A stretch of 64,000 bases of DNA from assembly GCF_030398385.1 (NCBI RefSeq), contig NZ_JAOAOQ010000001.1, forward strand, positions 124,001 to 188,000, read 5' to 3'. This document shows positions 51,777-60,429 of this stretch, piece by piece. This DNA comes from Aquibium sp. ELW1220 (GTDB taxonomy: Bacteria; Pseudomonadota; Alphaproteobacteria; Rhizobiales; Rhizobiaceae). Position numbers and translations under genes: made by a program. Each line of letters starts with the position of its first letter. Positions within the stretch are counted from its first letter, which is position 1. The notes beneath the pieces were generated by a model. It was given only the letters and a program-made list of their open reading frames with translations, ran no database searches and was not told where the DNA came from.

Positions 51777-53692
51777 AATGCCTGTCCTATTCCGACGTAG
51801 AAGGCCGCGGTCGGATCGCCCGGCCCCGGATCGAGTGGGAAGCCGACGTCGAGCCGGATCGGTCCGAGGCCGGTGAGATAGCGCAAGCCCGCGCCGACAC
51901 CGATGCGGAAGGGGTCGGCGAAATCCGGTATGGAATCGGCACCGACATAACCCGCATCGACGAAGCCGACGAGGCCGATCGTGTCGGTGACGGCGACGCG
52001 CAGTTCCGCGGAACCCTCCACCAGTGAACGGCCGCCGATGATGTCGTTGCCGACCGGCACGCCGATGTTGCGGTAGGCATAGCCGCGCACAGACCCGCCA
52101 CCGCCGGCGAAGAACAGTTTGTCGGGCGCGGTCTCGGCGATGGAGGAGCCGACAAGGCTCCCGACCTTGAGCCGTCCCGCCGCCACCACACGGTTTTCCT
52201 CCCCGAAGCCGTAGTAGGCGCGGCCTTCGGCGGTGAACGTCGCGGCCGGGTTGCCATACTGGAATTCGAAGAAAGGCTCGGCCGTCACTTCGGCGTAGTA
52301 TCCTTCGGTGGCATTGGCAGCATTGTCGCGGCTGTCATAGACCAGGCCGCCCAGCACGCCGAGGCTCGAGAAGGTGCGCTTGCCGAAGACGTCGTCCTCG
52401 AATTCGGCGTGCCGCGCATTGGCAAAGATGCGGCCGGAGATCCGGTCGGTGAAGATGTGGGTGAAGCCGGCCTGTCCGGTCACGCCGGTGCGCGTGTACG
52501 GCTCCAGAACTTCGCGGTCACCGAACAGCGATGCCACGAAGTCGGTATCGGGGGTAAACACGCCGGGCCGCGTGAAGGTGGCGCCCAGTCGATAGGTGAA
52601 TTCGTCCGGGTCGACGCCGTTGATGCCGCCGACCTTGCCTTCTATGCGCAGCCGCTCGGCATGGCCGAAGAGGTTGCGGTGAAGCCAGTAGGCTTCAAGG
52701 CCGAGGCCGTCGACCGTCGAGTATGTGCCGCCGACGCCGATCCGCCGCAGCGCGCGCTCCTGCACCACGACCGTGATCGGCAGCACCCCGTCGGGGCCGA
52801 TCTCGTCGGCTTCGACGAGGCGCAGCGAGCGGAACACGTCGAGACGCGCCAGCCGCTTGCGCGCCCGTTCGATGTCGTCGGGATCGAATTCCTCGCCGGG
52901 CTTCAGCCCTGCCATCCAGGCCACGAAGCCCGGATCCATCCGCTCTGTCCCCTCGGCCTTGGTGAAGCCGTAGACGGCGCGGCGGCCGGGCTCCACCGTC
53001 AGCGTCGCGTCCACCACGTCGGCCGTATGGAGCGCCTCCACTCGCCGTTCGGCGATGCTGGCCTTGGCATGGCCTTGCTGGCGCCAGGCCTCGACGGCGA
53101 GCCGCTCTGCCGTGAGGATCGTCCCCGAGCGCGCCACCTCGCCAGGAACGAATCCCCTTTCCTGCGGACGCTCGACCTCGTCCCTCCGATTGGTGGCCGG
53201 CGGCGCCTGATTGGTGATCAGCGCCTTGCCGAACACGAAAAGCGGGCCGGGAACCACGATCACTTCCACGCGTGCGGGGTCCGGAAGTTCGGTGTCGGGC
53301 GGCAGGTCGGCGGCCTGCCGGCCCTCGATCAGGATGCTGATCGAGCCGCCATAGCGTCCTTCGGAATAGAGTGCCGCCAGCAGCCGGCGATAGTCCTGCC
53401 GCGCCTTTGCGATCAATCCGGCGGCGCCCGATGCAGGCTCGTCGCGATCCGACCACAGGCTCGAGGCGCCCTTGAGCTTGTCCTCGATGTCGTCGCCCGT
53501 CACCTGGAAATCGATGGAATACGGCTGAGGTTCGCCGATCACGTCGGCGTTTTCCGGCTCCTCGTCGCGGCCGAACAGCTTGATGCCGAACAGCTCGAAT
53601 GAATGCGCGGGTGCGACGCCCGTCACCGACAGCGCCGCAATCATCATCGCCACCCGTACCGCGTGGCCCCTGGGATTATGGCTACCGTTCAA
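51773..53692 (-). CDS. tamA: Outer-membrane protein TamA (BamA/Omp85 family)
   Basis: 639 residues: signal peptide ending at AHS (about 31), three POTRA-like segments (about 50-330) and a 16-strand surface-antigen barrel whose conserved FFAGGGGSVRGYAYRNIG (POTRA-distal gate loop) is near 525. It ends in aromatic FYVGIGQAF, a normal barrel C-terminus. The partner tamB follows with a 4-bp overlap. TTG at 53692 is used; ATG at 53647 is an alternative that shortens the signal n-region. Confidence 0.9.
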   Translation of the reverse strand: MNGSHNPRGHAVRVAMMIAALSVTGVAPAHSFELFGIKLFGRDEEPENADVIGEPQPYSIDFQVTGDDIEDKLKGASSLWSDRDEPASGAAGLIAKARQDYRRLLAALYSEGRYGGSISILIEGRQAADLPPDTELPDPARVEVIVVPGPLFVFGKALITNQAPPATNRRDEVERPQERGFVPGEVARSGTILTAERLAVEAWRQQGHAKASIAERRVEALHTADVVDATLTVEPGRRAVYGFTKAEGTERMDPGFVAWMAGLKPGEEFDPDDIERARKRLARLDVFRSLRLVEADEIGPDGVLPITVVVQERALRRIGVGGTYSTVDGLGLEAYWLHRNLFGHAERLRIEGKVGGINGVDPDEFTYRLGATFTRPGVFTPDTDFVASLFGDREVLEPYTRTGVTGQAGFTHIFTDRISGRIFANARHAEFEDDVFGKRTFSSLGVLGGLVYDSRDNAANATEGYYAEVTAEPFFEFQYGNPAATFTAEGRAYYGFGEENRVVAAGRLKVGSLVGSSIAETAPDKLFFAGGGGSVRGYAYRNIGVPVGNDIIGGRSLVEGSAELRVAVTDTIGLVGFVDAGYVGADSIPDFADPFRIGVGAGLRYLTGLGPIRLDVGFPLDPGPGDPTAAFYVGIGQAF

Positions 53693-53921
53693 GGCTACTC
53701 ATCACTCTCACTGGTCGGGTCGCCCCGCGCGACCGAACCCCTGTCGGGTGCCCCGACGAACACAAACATGCTCTCATCATGCATTCAAGTTGTTACCAAA
53801 AATTAAGCCTGCGCGTCCCGCGCGCGTCCCGGCACAAAAAGATGCGTCCCGTCGATCCGGGTGATCGGTTCTTGCTGTCCGCATGACCGGAACTTCCGGG
53901 GGCCGGGTCCATTGACTGTCC

Positions 53922-54533
53922 ATGGATGACAGGCTTTCCACCCTTGCCGGCATGCGTATCCTCATTGCGGAGGATGAATTCTTGCTCGCCGATGATCTCG
54001 CACAATTTTTCGCGAGCGTGGGGGCCACCGTCCTCGGCCCGGCCTCCGATGTCGCAGAGGCACGAGTCCATCTCGACCATGCGGACGCCGCGGTTCTCGA
54101 CATCAATCTGAAGGACGGAACCGTGTTTCCCATCGCCGATGAACTGTTCCTGCGGGGCGTGCCCTTCGTGTTCTTCAGCGGCATGGATGCTGGTTCGGTT
54201 CCCGAACGATTCCGGTTCGTGGGCAGCCTGCCGAAGCCGGTCAGCTGGACGCGCGTGATCGAGGTTCTGGCGACCGAGTTTGGTGGTGCGGTGCAAACCG
54301 AGGATCCGTTTTCGGTTTCGCGGCAGGACATGGTGGTCGTCCTTCCGAAGCTTCGGCTTTCGGCAAGGCTGATGCTGGGAGATGCGCTGGCCGCTGACCG
54401 CCTGGTCGAGAAGACGCTCGAGCGGGCCGTCAGCGAGTTCCGCGCGCGCCCGCACGATGTGCCCACCTCGAAGTGGTTGACGCATCTCATGGAGACGACG
54501 CTTGCCGATGGCGGCCGCAATCTGATGAACTGA
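53922..54533 (+). CDS. Receiver protein with C-terminal sigma-region-2-like segment
   Basis: 203 residues. Residues 11-120 form a response-regulator receiver: acidic pair in ILIAEDEF (E17/D18), phospho-acceptor in AAVLD60, FFSGMD near 86, and Lys105 in SLPKP. Residues 139-193 (VVLPKLRLSARLMLGDALAA, DRLVEKTLERAVSEF) align by eye with sigma region 2 of the EcfG-type factor in this window (ALRAFARTFYRDPSDADDLV). No region 4 follows. PhyR has the sigma-like part first and the receiver last; here the order is reversed. It may bind an anti-sigma or polymerase under phosphorylation control (inference). Confidence 0.75.
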   Translation: MDDRLSTLAGMRILIAEDEFLLADDLAQFFASVGATVLGPASDVAEARVHLDHADAAVLDINLKDGTVFPIADELFLRGVPFVFFSGMDAGSVPERFRFVGSLPKPVSWTRVIEVLATEFGGAVQTEDPFSVSRQDMVVVLPKLRLSARLMLGDALAADRLVEKTLERAVSEFRARPHDVPTSKWLTHLMETTLADGGRNLMN

Positions 54534-54566
54534 TGCCCGGATGCGCAGCGGCAGCATCTCGGCCGG

Positions 54567-54728
54567 TCACCGCAGGACCATCGCGAAGACGAGTCCGATG
54601 GCCGCGCCTGCCGTGACACCGAGCCCGATACCAAGCGCCGGGTCGCCGAACAGCACCTTTCCGAGGACGGCACCGAGCCCGATGCCAACGATGACGCCCG
54701 CCGCCGTTCTGATGAGAAAGTTCGTCAT
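54567..54728 (-). CDS. 53-aa glycine-zipper membrane protein
   Basis: Minus strand frame beginning MTNFLIRTAAGVIVGIGLGA, two short hydrophobic helices joined by a turn (LFGDPALGIGLG), rich in Gly every fourth residue. GGCAGG precedes the ATG. It is 8 bp after a similar gene and its likely paralogue. Such hairpin peptides resemble glycine-zipper proteins of the inner membrane. Confidence 0.65.
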   Translation of the reverse strand: MTNFLIRTAAGVIVGIGLGAVLGKVLFGDPALGIGLGVTAGAAIGLVFAMVLR

Positions 54729-54736
54729 TCCTGCCT

Positions 54737-54898
54737 TCAGCGGTTCGCCGGCAGGCTGCTGCCGATGCCGGCACCGATGAAGATGCCCAGCACGATGCCA
54801 AGAACGAGGTTCTCGAACACCGACACGCCCAGCACGGCACCGACGGCCAGACCGATCGTGACGCCCATGACGGCATTCATGTAGCGGGTTCCGGGCAT
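54737..54898 (-). CDS. 53-aa glycine-zipper membrane protein, paralogue
   Basis: Begins MPGTRYMNAVMGVTIGLAVG and repeats the two-helix pattern (VFENLVLGIVLGIF, IGAGIGSSLP) of the neighbour at 54567-54728, at the same length. GGAG precedes the ATG. The two genes form a pair, probably an old tandem duplication. Confidence 0.65.
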   Translation of the reverse strand: MPGTRYMNAVMGVTIGLAVGAVLGVSVFENLVLGIVLGIFIGAGIGSSLPANR

Positions 54899-55001
54899 GT
54901 GAGGGCTCCTTCCATTACGGATGAAATACGTCATGGAAGGGATGGTTCCGCCCTGTTCGGGCTCCGCCCGGCGACGCCGCGTCGCTTCGCCAATTCCTCC
55001 C

Positions 55002-55030
55002 TTGCAATTGCCGGCGCGATTGCCGATATG
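55002..55030 (+). promoter_or_regulatory. Housekeeping promoter for SRP RNA
   Basis: TTGCAA (55002-55007), 17 bases, GATATG (55025-55030), ending six bases before the RNA's first G at 55037. A sigma-70-type spacing. Confidence 0.7.
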
Positions 55031-55036
55031 GAAGCC

Positions 55037-55133
55037 GGGAGGTTGGTGGTGGACGAGCCACTCGCCAACCGGGTCAGGTCCGGAAGGAAGCAGCCCTAAC
55101 GAGCCACGGCACGGGTCACCGTGCCAGCCTCCC
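55037..55133 (+). ncRNA. ffs: Signal recognition particle RNA (4.5S, small type)
   Basis: About 97 nt forming one long hairpin: the 5' end GGGAGGTTGG pairs with the 3' end CCAGCCTCCC. The apical SRP domain is plain, with GGTCAGGTCCGGAAGGAAGC and AGCCCTAACGAG giving the conserved GGAAG tetraloop and AGCA-type symmetric loop that bind Ffh. A T-run follows. It sits just upstream of dnaX, as in many Alphaproteobacteria. Confidence 0.93.
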
Positions 55134-55259
55134 ACCTTTTCCATCCGCTCGCGCCGGTCCGGATGCCGAGCCGGATGTGGTCCGGGTCGAGCATCGACGC
55201 TGCGGCGCCTGGGCGTGATAAGCGACAGTCCTAGCCGCAATACGGAGGCGAACCGTCCA

Positions 55260-57107
55260 ATGAGCGAGGCCGGCGGCACCGACGCGACCGGGAACAGGGC
55301 GTACCGCGTCCTGGCCCGCAAGTACCGGCCGAGCGACTTTTCCGACCTCATCGGCCAGGAGCCGATGGTCCGTACCCTGACCAACGCCTTCGCTGCCGAT
55401 CGTATCGCCCAGGCCTGGATGCTGACCGGCGTCCGCGGCGTCGGCAAGACCACGACGGCGCGCATCCTCGCGCGCGCGCTCAATTACAAGACCGCCGACA
55501 TCGATCGCCCCACCATCGACCTCGCCCAGCCGGGCGAGCACTGCAAGGCAATCATGGAAGGCCGTCACGTCGACGTCATCGAGATGGACGCGGCAAGCCA
55601 CACCGGCATTGATGACATCCGCGAGATCATCGAACAGGTGCGCTACGCCCCGGTCTCGGCCCGCTACAAGGTCTATATCATCGACGAGGTGCACATGCTC
55701 TCGACGCAGGCCTTCAACGGTCTGCTGAAGACGCTTGAGGAGCCGCCGCCGCACGTCAAGTTCATCTTCGCCACGACCGAGATCCGCAAGGTGCCGATCA
55801 CGGTGCTGTCGCGCTGTCAGCGCTTCGACCTGCGCCGCATCGATGCCGGCCTGCTGGTCTCACATCTGCGCGGCATCGCCGGCAAGGAGGGCATCGTCGT
55901 CGACGACGAGGCGCTGGCCATGGTCGCCCGCGCGGCGGAGGGCTCGGCCCGCGATGCGCTGTCCATCTTCGACCAGGCGATCGCCCATGGTGCCGGAACC
56001 GTCACGGCCGAGGCGGTGCGCGCGATGCTTGGGCTCGCGGACCGCGCCCGCGTCGTCGATCTCTTCGAGCACCTGATGCGCGGCGACGTCGCGGCGGCCC
56101 TGACCGAATTCCGCGCCCAGTACGACAGCGGCGCCGACCCGGCGGTGGTCCTGACCGACCTTGCCGAGTTCAACCACCTCGTCACCCGCCTGCGGTTCGT
56201 GCCGGAGGCGGTGCGCGACGGCTCGCTCACCGAGGACGAGCGTCTTCGCGGCGCCGATTTCGCCGGCAGGCTGTCCGTTCGGGTGCTGTCGCGAACATGG
56301 CAGATGCTGCTCAAGGGCATCGCCGAAGTACAAGGCTCCAACCGCCCGGTAAGCGCCGCCGAAATGGTGCTGATCCGCATCGCCCACGCAGCCAGCCTCC
56401 CGACACTGGACGAGGCCCTGAAGGCGATCGAGAGCGGCGGGGTTCAGGCCCTCACGGGAAACGGGGCACTTCGGACAGGGTCGGGTCCGGCAGTGGAACG
56501 CCCGCCGGCACCCGTGGGCGATAGCGGCAGCGTCGCGGCGGTCGCGCAGGCGCGGATGCCCTCGGGCGGCGGCGGCCCGGCAATGCGGCTGCTCGAACCT
56601 GCGCCTCAGCCCCGGCCTGCCGTGGTCCCGTCGCCCGCCGCAGTCGAGGAGGCGCCTTCGGTGCCGCTGCGCTCGCTGGAGGACATCGCGGCGCTCGCCG
56701 ACGCCAATCGCGACATCGCCTTCAAGGTGAAGCTGAAGAGCTGCGTGCGGCTCGTCGCCATCGAGCCGGGGCGCATCGAGGTGAGCCTGACGCCTGACGC
56801 GCCGAAGGTGCTCCTCAACGACATGACGACCCGGCTCAAGGCCTGGACCGGCCGCAACTGGTTCGTCTCGGTTTCGCGCGAGGAGGGCGGTCAGACCCTT
56901 GCCGAGGTCGAAGCCGGCCGTCGCGAGAGCGCGCTCATGGACGCCCGTGCCGACCCGGCCGTCGCAGCTATTCTCGCTCGCTTCCCCGGCGCGAAAATCA
57001 TCGACGTGCGCATTCCGGATGCGGCAGCGCAGGACGTGGCCGAGGGCGACGAGACGACATTGCCGATCGATCCGGTCGCCGACGATGACGATGACGACGA
57101 ACTCTGA
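55260..57107 (+). CDS. dnaX: DNA polymerase III subunits gamma/tau
   Basis: 615 residues: the AAA+ clamp-loader ATPase that holds the replisome together. VLARKYRPSDFSDLIGQEPM, Walker A GVRGVGKTTTARI, Walker B YIIDEVHML, sensor KTLEEPPPHVKFIFATTE. The usual four-Cys zinc module between the Walkers is reduced to one Cys (EHCKAI). A Pro/Ala linker precedes the tau C-terminal domain. ATG 55260 has GGAGG upstream. Followed after 21 bp by ybaB. Confidence 0.95.
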   Translation: MSEAGGTDATGNRAYRVLARKYRPSDFSDLIGQEPMVRTLTNAFAADRIAQAWMLTGVRGVGKTTTARILARALNYKTADIDRPTIDLAQPGEHCKAIMEGRHVDVIEMDAASHTGIDDIREIIEQVRYAPVSARYKVYIIDEVHMLSTQAFNGLLKTLEEPPPHVKFIFATTEIRKVPITVLSRCQRFDLRRIDAGLLVSHLRGIAGKEGIVVDDEALAMVARAAEGSARDALSIFDQAIAHGAGTVTAEAVRAMLGLADRARVVDLFEHLMRGDVAAALTEFRAQYDSGADPAVVLTDLAEFNHLVTRLRFVPEAVRDGSLTEDERLRGADFAGRLSVRVLSRTWQMLLKGIAEVQGSNRPVSAAEMVLIRIAHAASLPTLDEALKAIESGGVQALTGNGALRTGSGPAVERPPAPVGDSGSVAAVAQARMPSGGGGPAMRLLEPAPQPRPAVVPSPAAVEEAPSVPLRSLEDIAALADANRDIAFKVKLKSCVRLVAIEPGRIEVSLTPDAPKVLLNDMTTRLKAWTGRNWFVSVSREEGGQTLAEVEAGRRESALMDARADPAVAAILARFPGAKIIDVRIPDAAAQDVAEGDETTLPIDPVADDDDDDEL

Positions 57108-57128
57108 GATGAACGGAAGGAAGACATC

Positions 57129-57452
57129 ATGAAGGACCTCATGGGCCTGATGGGCAAGGCCAAGGAGATGCAGGCGAAGTTCCAGACGATGCAGGAGGAG
57201 ATCGCCCAGATCGAAGCCTCCGGCCAGTCCGGCGGCGGGCTCGTCACCGTCGTATTGTCGGGCAAGGGCGACATGAAGAGCCTCAAGATCGATCCCTCGC
57301 TCTTCAAGGAGGACGACGTCGAGATCCTCGAGGATCTGATCCTCGCCGCCCATGCCGACGCCAAGGGCAAGGTGGAGGCCGTGATGCAGAAGAAGACGCA
57401 GGAACTCACGGCCGGCCTGCCCATCCCGCCCGGCTTCAAGCTGCCGTTCTGA
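57129..57452 (+). CDS. YbaB/EbfC nucleoid-associated protein
   Basis: 107 residues. Small dimeric DNA-binding protein: [20 protein letters not shown] (long helix), [20 protein letters not shown] (beta), LIVAAHADAK-like helix [20 protein letters not shown] and a hydrophobic end. GGAAGGAAG precedes the ATG. It sits directly behind dnaX, as usual. recR, normally next, is 5 kb away on the other strand. Confidence 0.94.
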   Translation: MKDLMGLMGKAKEMQAKFQTMQEEIAQIEASGQSGGGLVTVVLSGKGDMKSLKIDPSLFKEDDVEILEDLILAAHADAKGKVEAVMQKKTQELTAGLPIPPGFKLPF

Positions 57453-57454
57453 CA

Positions 57455-57480
57455 CGGCCCGCTCGGGCCTAGGCGGGCCG
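57455..57480. terminator. Hairpin after ybaB
   Basis: CGGCCCGC / GCGGGCCG, an 8-bp stem with a 10-base loop just past the ybaB stop; no T-run, so only a candidate. Confidence 0.4.
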
Positions 57481-57552
57481 CTACCGCCCCGGTCGCGGCT
57501 GGACCATTCGTTTCGGGATTGGAAATCGGCCCGCCGTGCCTACATTGACGCC

Positions 57553-58554
57553 ATGACACCGATTTCCGTTCTCGACCTCTCGCCCGTCCCCGAAGGCACC
57601 GACGCCGGCGCCTCGCTGCGCAACACGCTCGACCTCGCGCGCCATGCCGAGCGATGGGGTTACCGTCGCTACTGGCTGGCCGAGCATCACAACATGCCGG
57701 GCATAGCCAGCGCCGCCACCGCGGTGGTCATTGGCCATGTCGCCGCCGGCACCTCCACCATCCGCGTCGGCGCCGGCGGCATCATGCTGCCAAACCATTC
57801 GCCGCTGATGGTGGCCGAATCCTTCGGCACCCTGGCCGCCCTCCATCCCGGGCGCATCGATCTTGGCCTCGGCCGCGCGCCCGGAACCGACATGCTGACC
57901 GCGCGTGCGCTGCGCCGTAACCTGTCCGGCGATGTCGACCAGTTCCCCCGCGACGTCGTCGAGCTGATGTCCTATTTCAAGCCGGTCGAGGAAGGTCAGC
58001 GCGTCCAGGCCGTCCCGGGCGCCGGGCTCGACGTCCCGGTGTGGATCCTCGGCTCCAGCCTCTACGGGGCCCAGCTCGCCGCCATGCTCGGCCTGCCTTA
58101 TGCTTTCGCCTCGCATTTCGCCCCGGCCGATCTGGAGCATGCGGTCGCGATCTACCGCGAGCGCTTCGAGCCGTCCGAACAACTGGACAAGCCCTACGTG
58201 ATGCTGGGTCTCAGCGTCATCGCCGCCGGGACCGACGACGAGGCGCGGCTCCTGTTCACCTCGCAGCAGCAGTCCTTCGTCAACATCCGGACGGGCCGCC
58301 CAGGCAAGCTGCCGCCGCCGCAGCCGGGTTACTACGAGAGCCTGGAGCCGATGGCCCGAGCGATGCTCGACCAGACGCTGTCCTGCGCCGTTGTCGGATC
58401 GCCATCCACCGTGCGCCGCGGCGTTGCCGAATTCGCCCGACGCACCGGTGCGGATGAACTGATGGTGACGGGCCATATCTACGACCATGCGGCCCGGCTC
58501 CGCTCTTACGAGATCCTGGCCGACGCCCACCGCGAACTGTCGCAGGCGGCCTGA
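57553..58554 (+). CDS. LLM-class flavin-dependent oxidoreductase
   Basis: 333 residues of the bacterial luciferase-like fold: [15 protein letters not shown] near the start, [40 protein letters not shown] and [15 protein letters not shown], the pattern of the YhbW/MsnO8-type subgroup that lacks the second luciferase subunit. Uses reduced FMN; the substrate is unknown. It follows ybaB by about 100 bp. Confidence 0.88.
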   Translation: MTPISVLDLSPVPEGTDAGASLRNTLDLARHAERWGYRRYWLAEHHNMPGIASAATAVVIGHVAAGTSTIRVGAGGIMLPNHSPLMVAESFGTLAALHPGRIDLGLGRAPGTDMLTARALRRNLSGDVDQFPRDVVELMSYFKPVEEGQRVQAVPGAGLDVPVWILGSSLYGAQLAAMLGLPYAFASHFAPADLEHAVAIYRERFEPSEQLDKPYVMLGLSVIAAGTDDEARLLFTSQQQSFVNIRTGRPGKLPPPQPGYYESLEPMARAMLDQTLSCAVVGSPSTVRRGVAEFARRTGADELMVTGHIYDHAARLRSYEILADAHRELSQAA

Positions 58555-58650
58555 GGCTCATAGCCGGCAGTTTCGCCCGCGGCCGGGGCGCGGTACGCCG
58601 CAATGGTTGCCGTGCGGCTCCCGGCAGCTTCGTTGCGCGGGATGGCGTTC

Positions 58651-59064
58651 CTACCGGCAGGGCGCGTCGTAGAGAATCCGGTACTCTGCGTTGCGCGCCT
58701 CGCAGGCGTTTCCGAAGGTGCGGACCTGGTTGCCGCGGCGTGCGCAGACCGGCTCGTACTGGCGCGTGCAGAAGCGCTGGCCGGGAGGCGGGGCAGGTTC
58801 GGGGCGCGGGCCGGCGCCGCCGCGCCGGCACTGGCCTTGATACTGGATGCGATAGCCGGCGGCATTCGCCTCGCAGCCGTTGCCGAAGGTCTGCCTGTCG
58901 GGGCCGCGTCGGGCGCAGACCGGATCATAGACGCGCGGACAGAACTGCTGCTGCGGCGGAGGGGCCGGGCGGACCGGCAACGGTTCTTCCTCGACGACCG
59001 TACAGGCCGATATGGTCATGAGGGACACGAGGCCCAGCAGGCCTGCAAGCGGTGAATTCGCCAT
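58651..59064 (-). CDS. Lipoprotein with two Kazal-type inhibitor domains
   Basis: 137 residues. Lipobox TISAC near residue 21; then FCPRVYDPVCARRG...TFGNGCEANAAGYRI and FCTRQYEPVCARRG...TFGNACEARNAEYRI, two Kazal domains with the C..PVC..NxC..C spacing, joined by a Pro-rich linker. It probably inhibits serine proteases at the cell surface. ATG 59064 is preferred: AGGAGG lies six bases upstream. Common in Rhizobiales but its targets are unknown. Confidence 0.85.
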   Translation of the reverse strand: MANSPLAGLLGLVSLMTISACTVVEEEPLPVRPAPPPQQQFCPRVYDPVCARRGPDRQTFGNGCEANAAGYRIQYQGQCRRGGAGPRPEPAPPPGQRFCTRQYEPVCARRGNQVRTFGNACEARNAEYRILYDAPCR

Positions 59065-59173
59065 CGTCATCCTCCTGCCGGGCTAACCGCCCCGCTTCCT
59101 CTTGTACCGCCGCAATGCATGGCGATGAATTTGGTTTCGAGTGTTCGGAGGAAAGACCCGTATTCGCCAGCCG

Positions 59174-59198
59174 GGAACCTTTTCCTGCGCGGTCCGTT
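59174..59198 (+). promoter_or_regulatory. EcfG-type promoter for AI-2E-family gene
   Basis: GGAAC (59174-59178), 17 bases, GTT (59196-59198). Predicted start near 59205, 32 nt before the ATG. Confidence 0.7.
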
Positions 59199-59236
59199 CA
59201 AAACGTTCCGCCTCGTTGTGCGCGGGCGGGGTGACC

Positions 59237-60352
59237 ATGTCGACATCGCAGGACGAGATTTCGGGGCAGGCCAGCGTGGTCGCAAAGCCGCAGCGCAGCC
59301 TGTTCGGCGTATTGCTCGGCATCTTCCTCATCCTCCTCGTCTACGCACTGTACTTCGCTAAAGACTTCTTCCTTCCCGTCGTCCTGGCGTTCATGCTGGC
59401 ACTGACGCTGTCGCCAATCGTGCGGGCATTGGCGCGTCGGGGCGTCCCCGCTCCGGTCTCGGCAACGCTTCTGGTCTTTCTCTCCTTCTGCGGCGTTGCC
59501 GTCATCGGGTTCGTGCTCAGCGGCCCGATCGTGGCGCTGGTGGAGGACGCTCCCAAGATCGGCCGCGAACTCCAGGAGCGGCTGTCGGAGGTGAAGGGTC
59601 CGCTGGCGCGCGTCCTGCAGGCCGGCGACCAGATCGAAAGCGTGACCGAAGCGGCGAGCGAACCGGACGTGCAGAAGGTGGTGATCGCCCAGCCGGGCAT
59701 CGTCTCGCGGGCCGCCGGCAACCTCCTCTCCGTCGGAACCACCGTCGCCATCATGCTGGTGCTGTCGCTCTTCCTGCTCGCGTCGGGCAGCATGTTCTAC
59801 GAGAAGATGGTGCAGACCTTCGACCTGATGAGCGACAAGAAGCGGGCGCTGCGCATCGTTTACGACGTCGAGCGTGAAATCTCCCGCTACCTGCTGACGG
59901 TCGCCCTTATCAATGCCGGGCTCGGCATGGCGGTTGGAATCGCGTGCTGGCTGCTCGGCCTGCCCGACGCGCTGTTGTGGGGCGTAGCGGCAGCGTTGCT
60001 GAACTTCCTGCCCTATGTCGGCAGCCTCATCGGCATCGTCCTCGTCGGCGTGATCTCCATCGTCACCTTCGATACGCTCGCCGCGGCCGCTCTCGCCCCG
60101 ATGTTCTATGCCGGCTTCACCGTGCTCGAAGGCCAGTTCGTCACGCCTCTGATCCTAGGCCGCCGGCTGGAGCTCAACGCGGTGGCCATCTTCATCGCGA
60201 TCGCCTTCTGGTCCTGGCTGTGGGGGTTCGCCGGGGCCTTGCTGGCCGTTCCCATACTCGTCATCGCCAAGGTCTTCTGCGACCATTTCGACGGGTTGAG
60301 CTCCATCGGCAACTTCCTCGGCGCACAGGATGTGCGCGAGGCGGAACACTAG
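59237..60352 (+). CDS. AI-2E family transporter
   Basis: 371 residues with about seven or eight membrane helices: two at the N-terminus (LLGIFLILLVYALYF, PVVLAFMLALTLSPIV), a soluble insertion, then helices carrying NAGLGMAVGIACWLLGLPDA and FLPYVGSLIGIVLVGVI, and EGQFVTPLILGRRLELNAVA. The family exports autoinducer-2 (TqsA) or is linked to Na+/H+ antiport and stress; the substrate here is unknown. Regulated by its own stress-type promoter. Confidence 0.88.
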   Translation: MSTSQDEISGQASVVAKPQRSLFGVLLGIFLILLVYALYFAKDFFLPVVLAFMLALTLSPIVRALARRGVPAPVSATLLVFLSFCGVAVIGFVLSGPIVALVEDAPKIGRELQERLSEVKGPLARVLQAGDQIESVTEAASEPDVQKVVIAQPGIVSRAAGNLLSVGTTVAIMLVLSLFLLASGSMFYEKMVQTFDLMSDKKRALRIVYDVEREISRYLLTVALINAGLGMAVGIACWLLGLPDALLWGVAAALLNFLPYVGSLIGIVLVGVISIVTFDTLAAAALAPMFYAGFTVLEGQFVTPLILGRRLELNAVAIFIAIAFWSWLWGFAGALLAVPILVIAKVFCDHFDGLSSIGNFLGAQDVREAEH

Positions 60353-60429
60353 AGCCCCGACCGACCGTTCCGGCCCTTCCGTCGCGCACGGAATCCTTCT
60401 AGTGCGTGGGTCGCGGGAGGAACACGACG

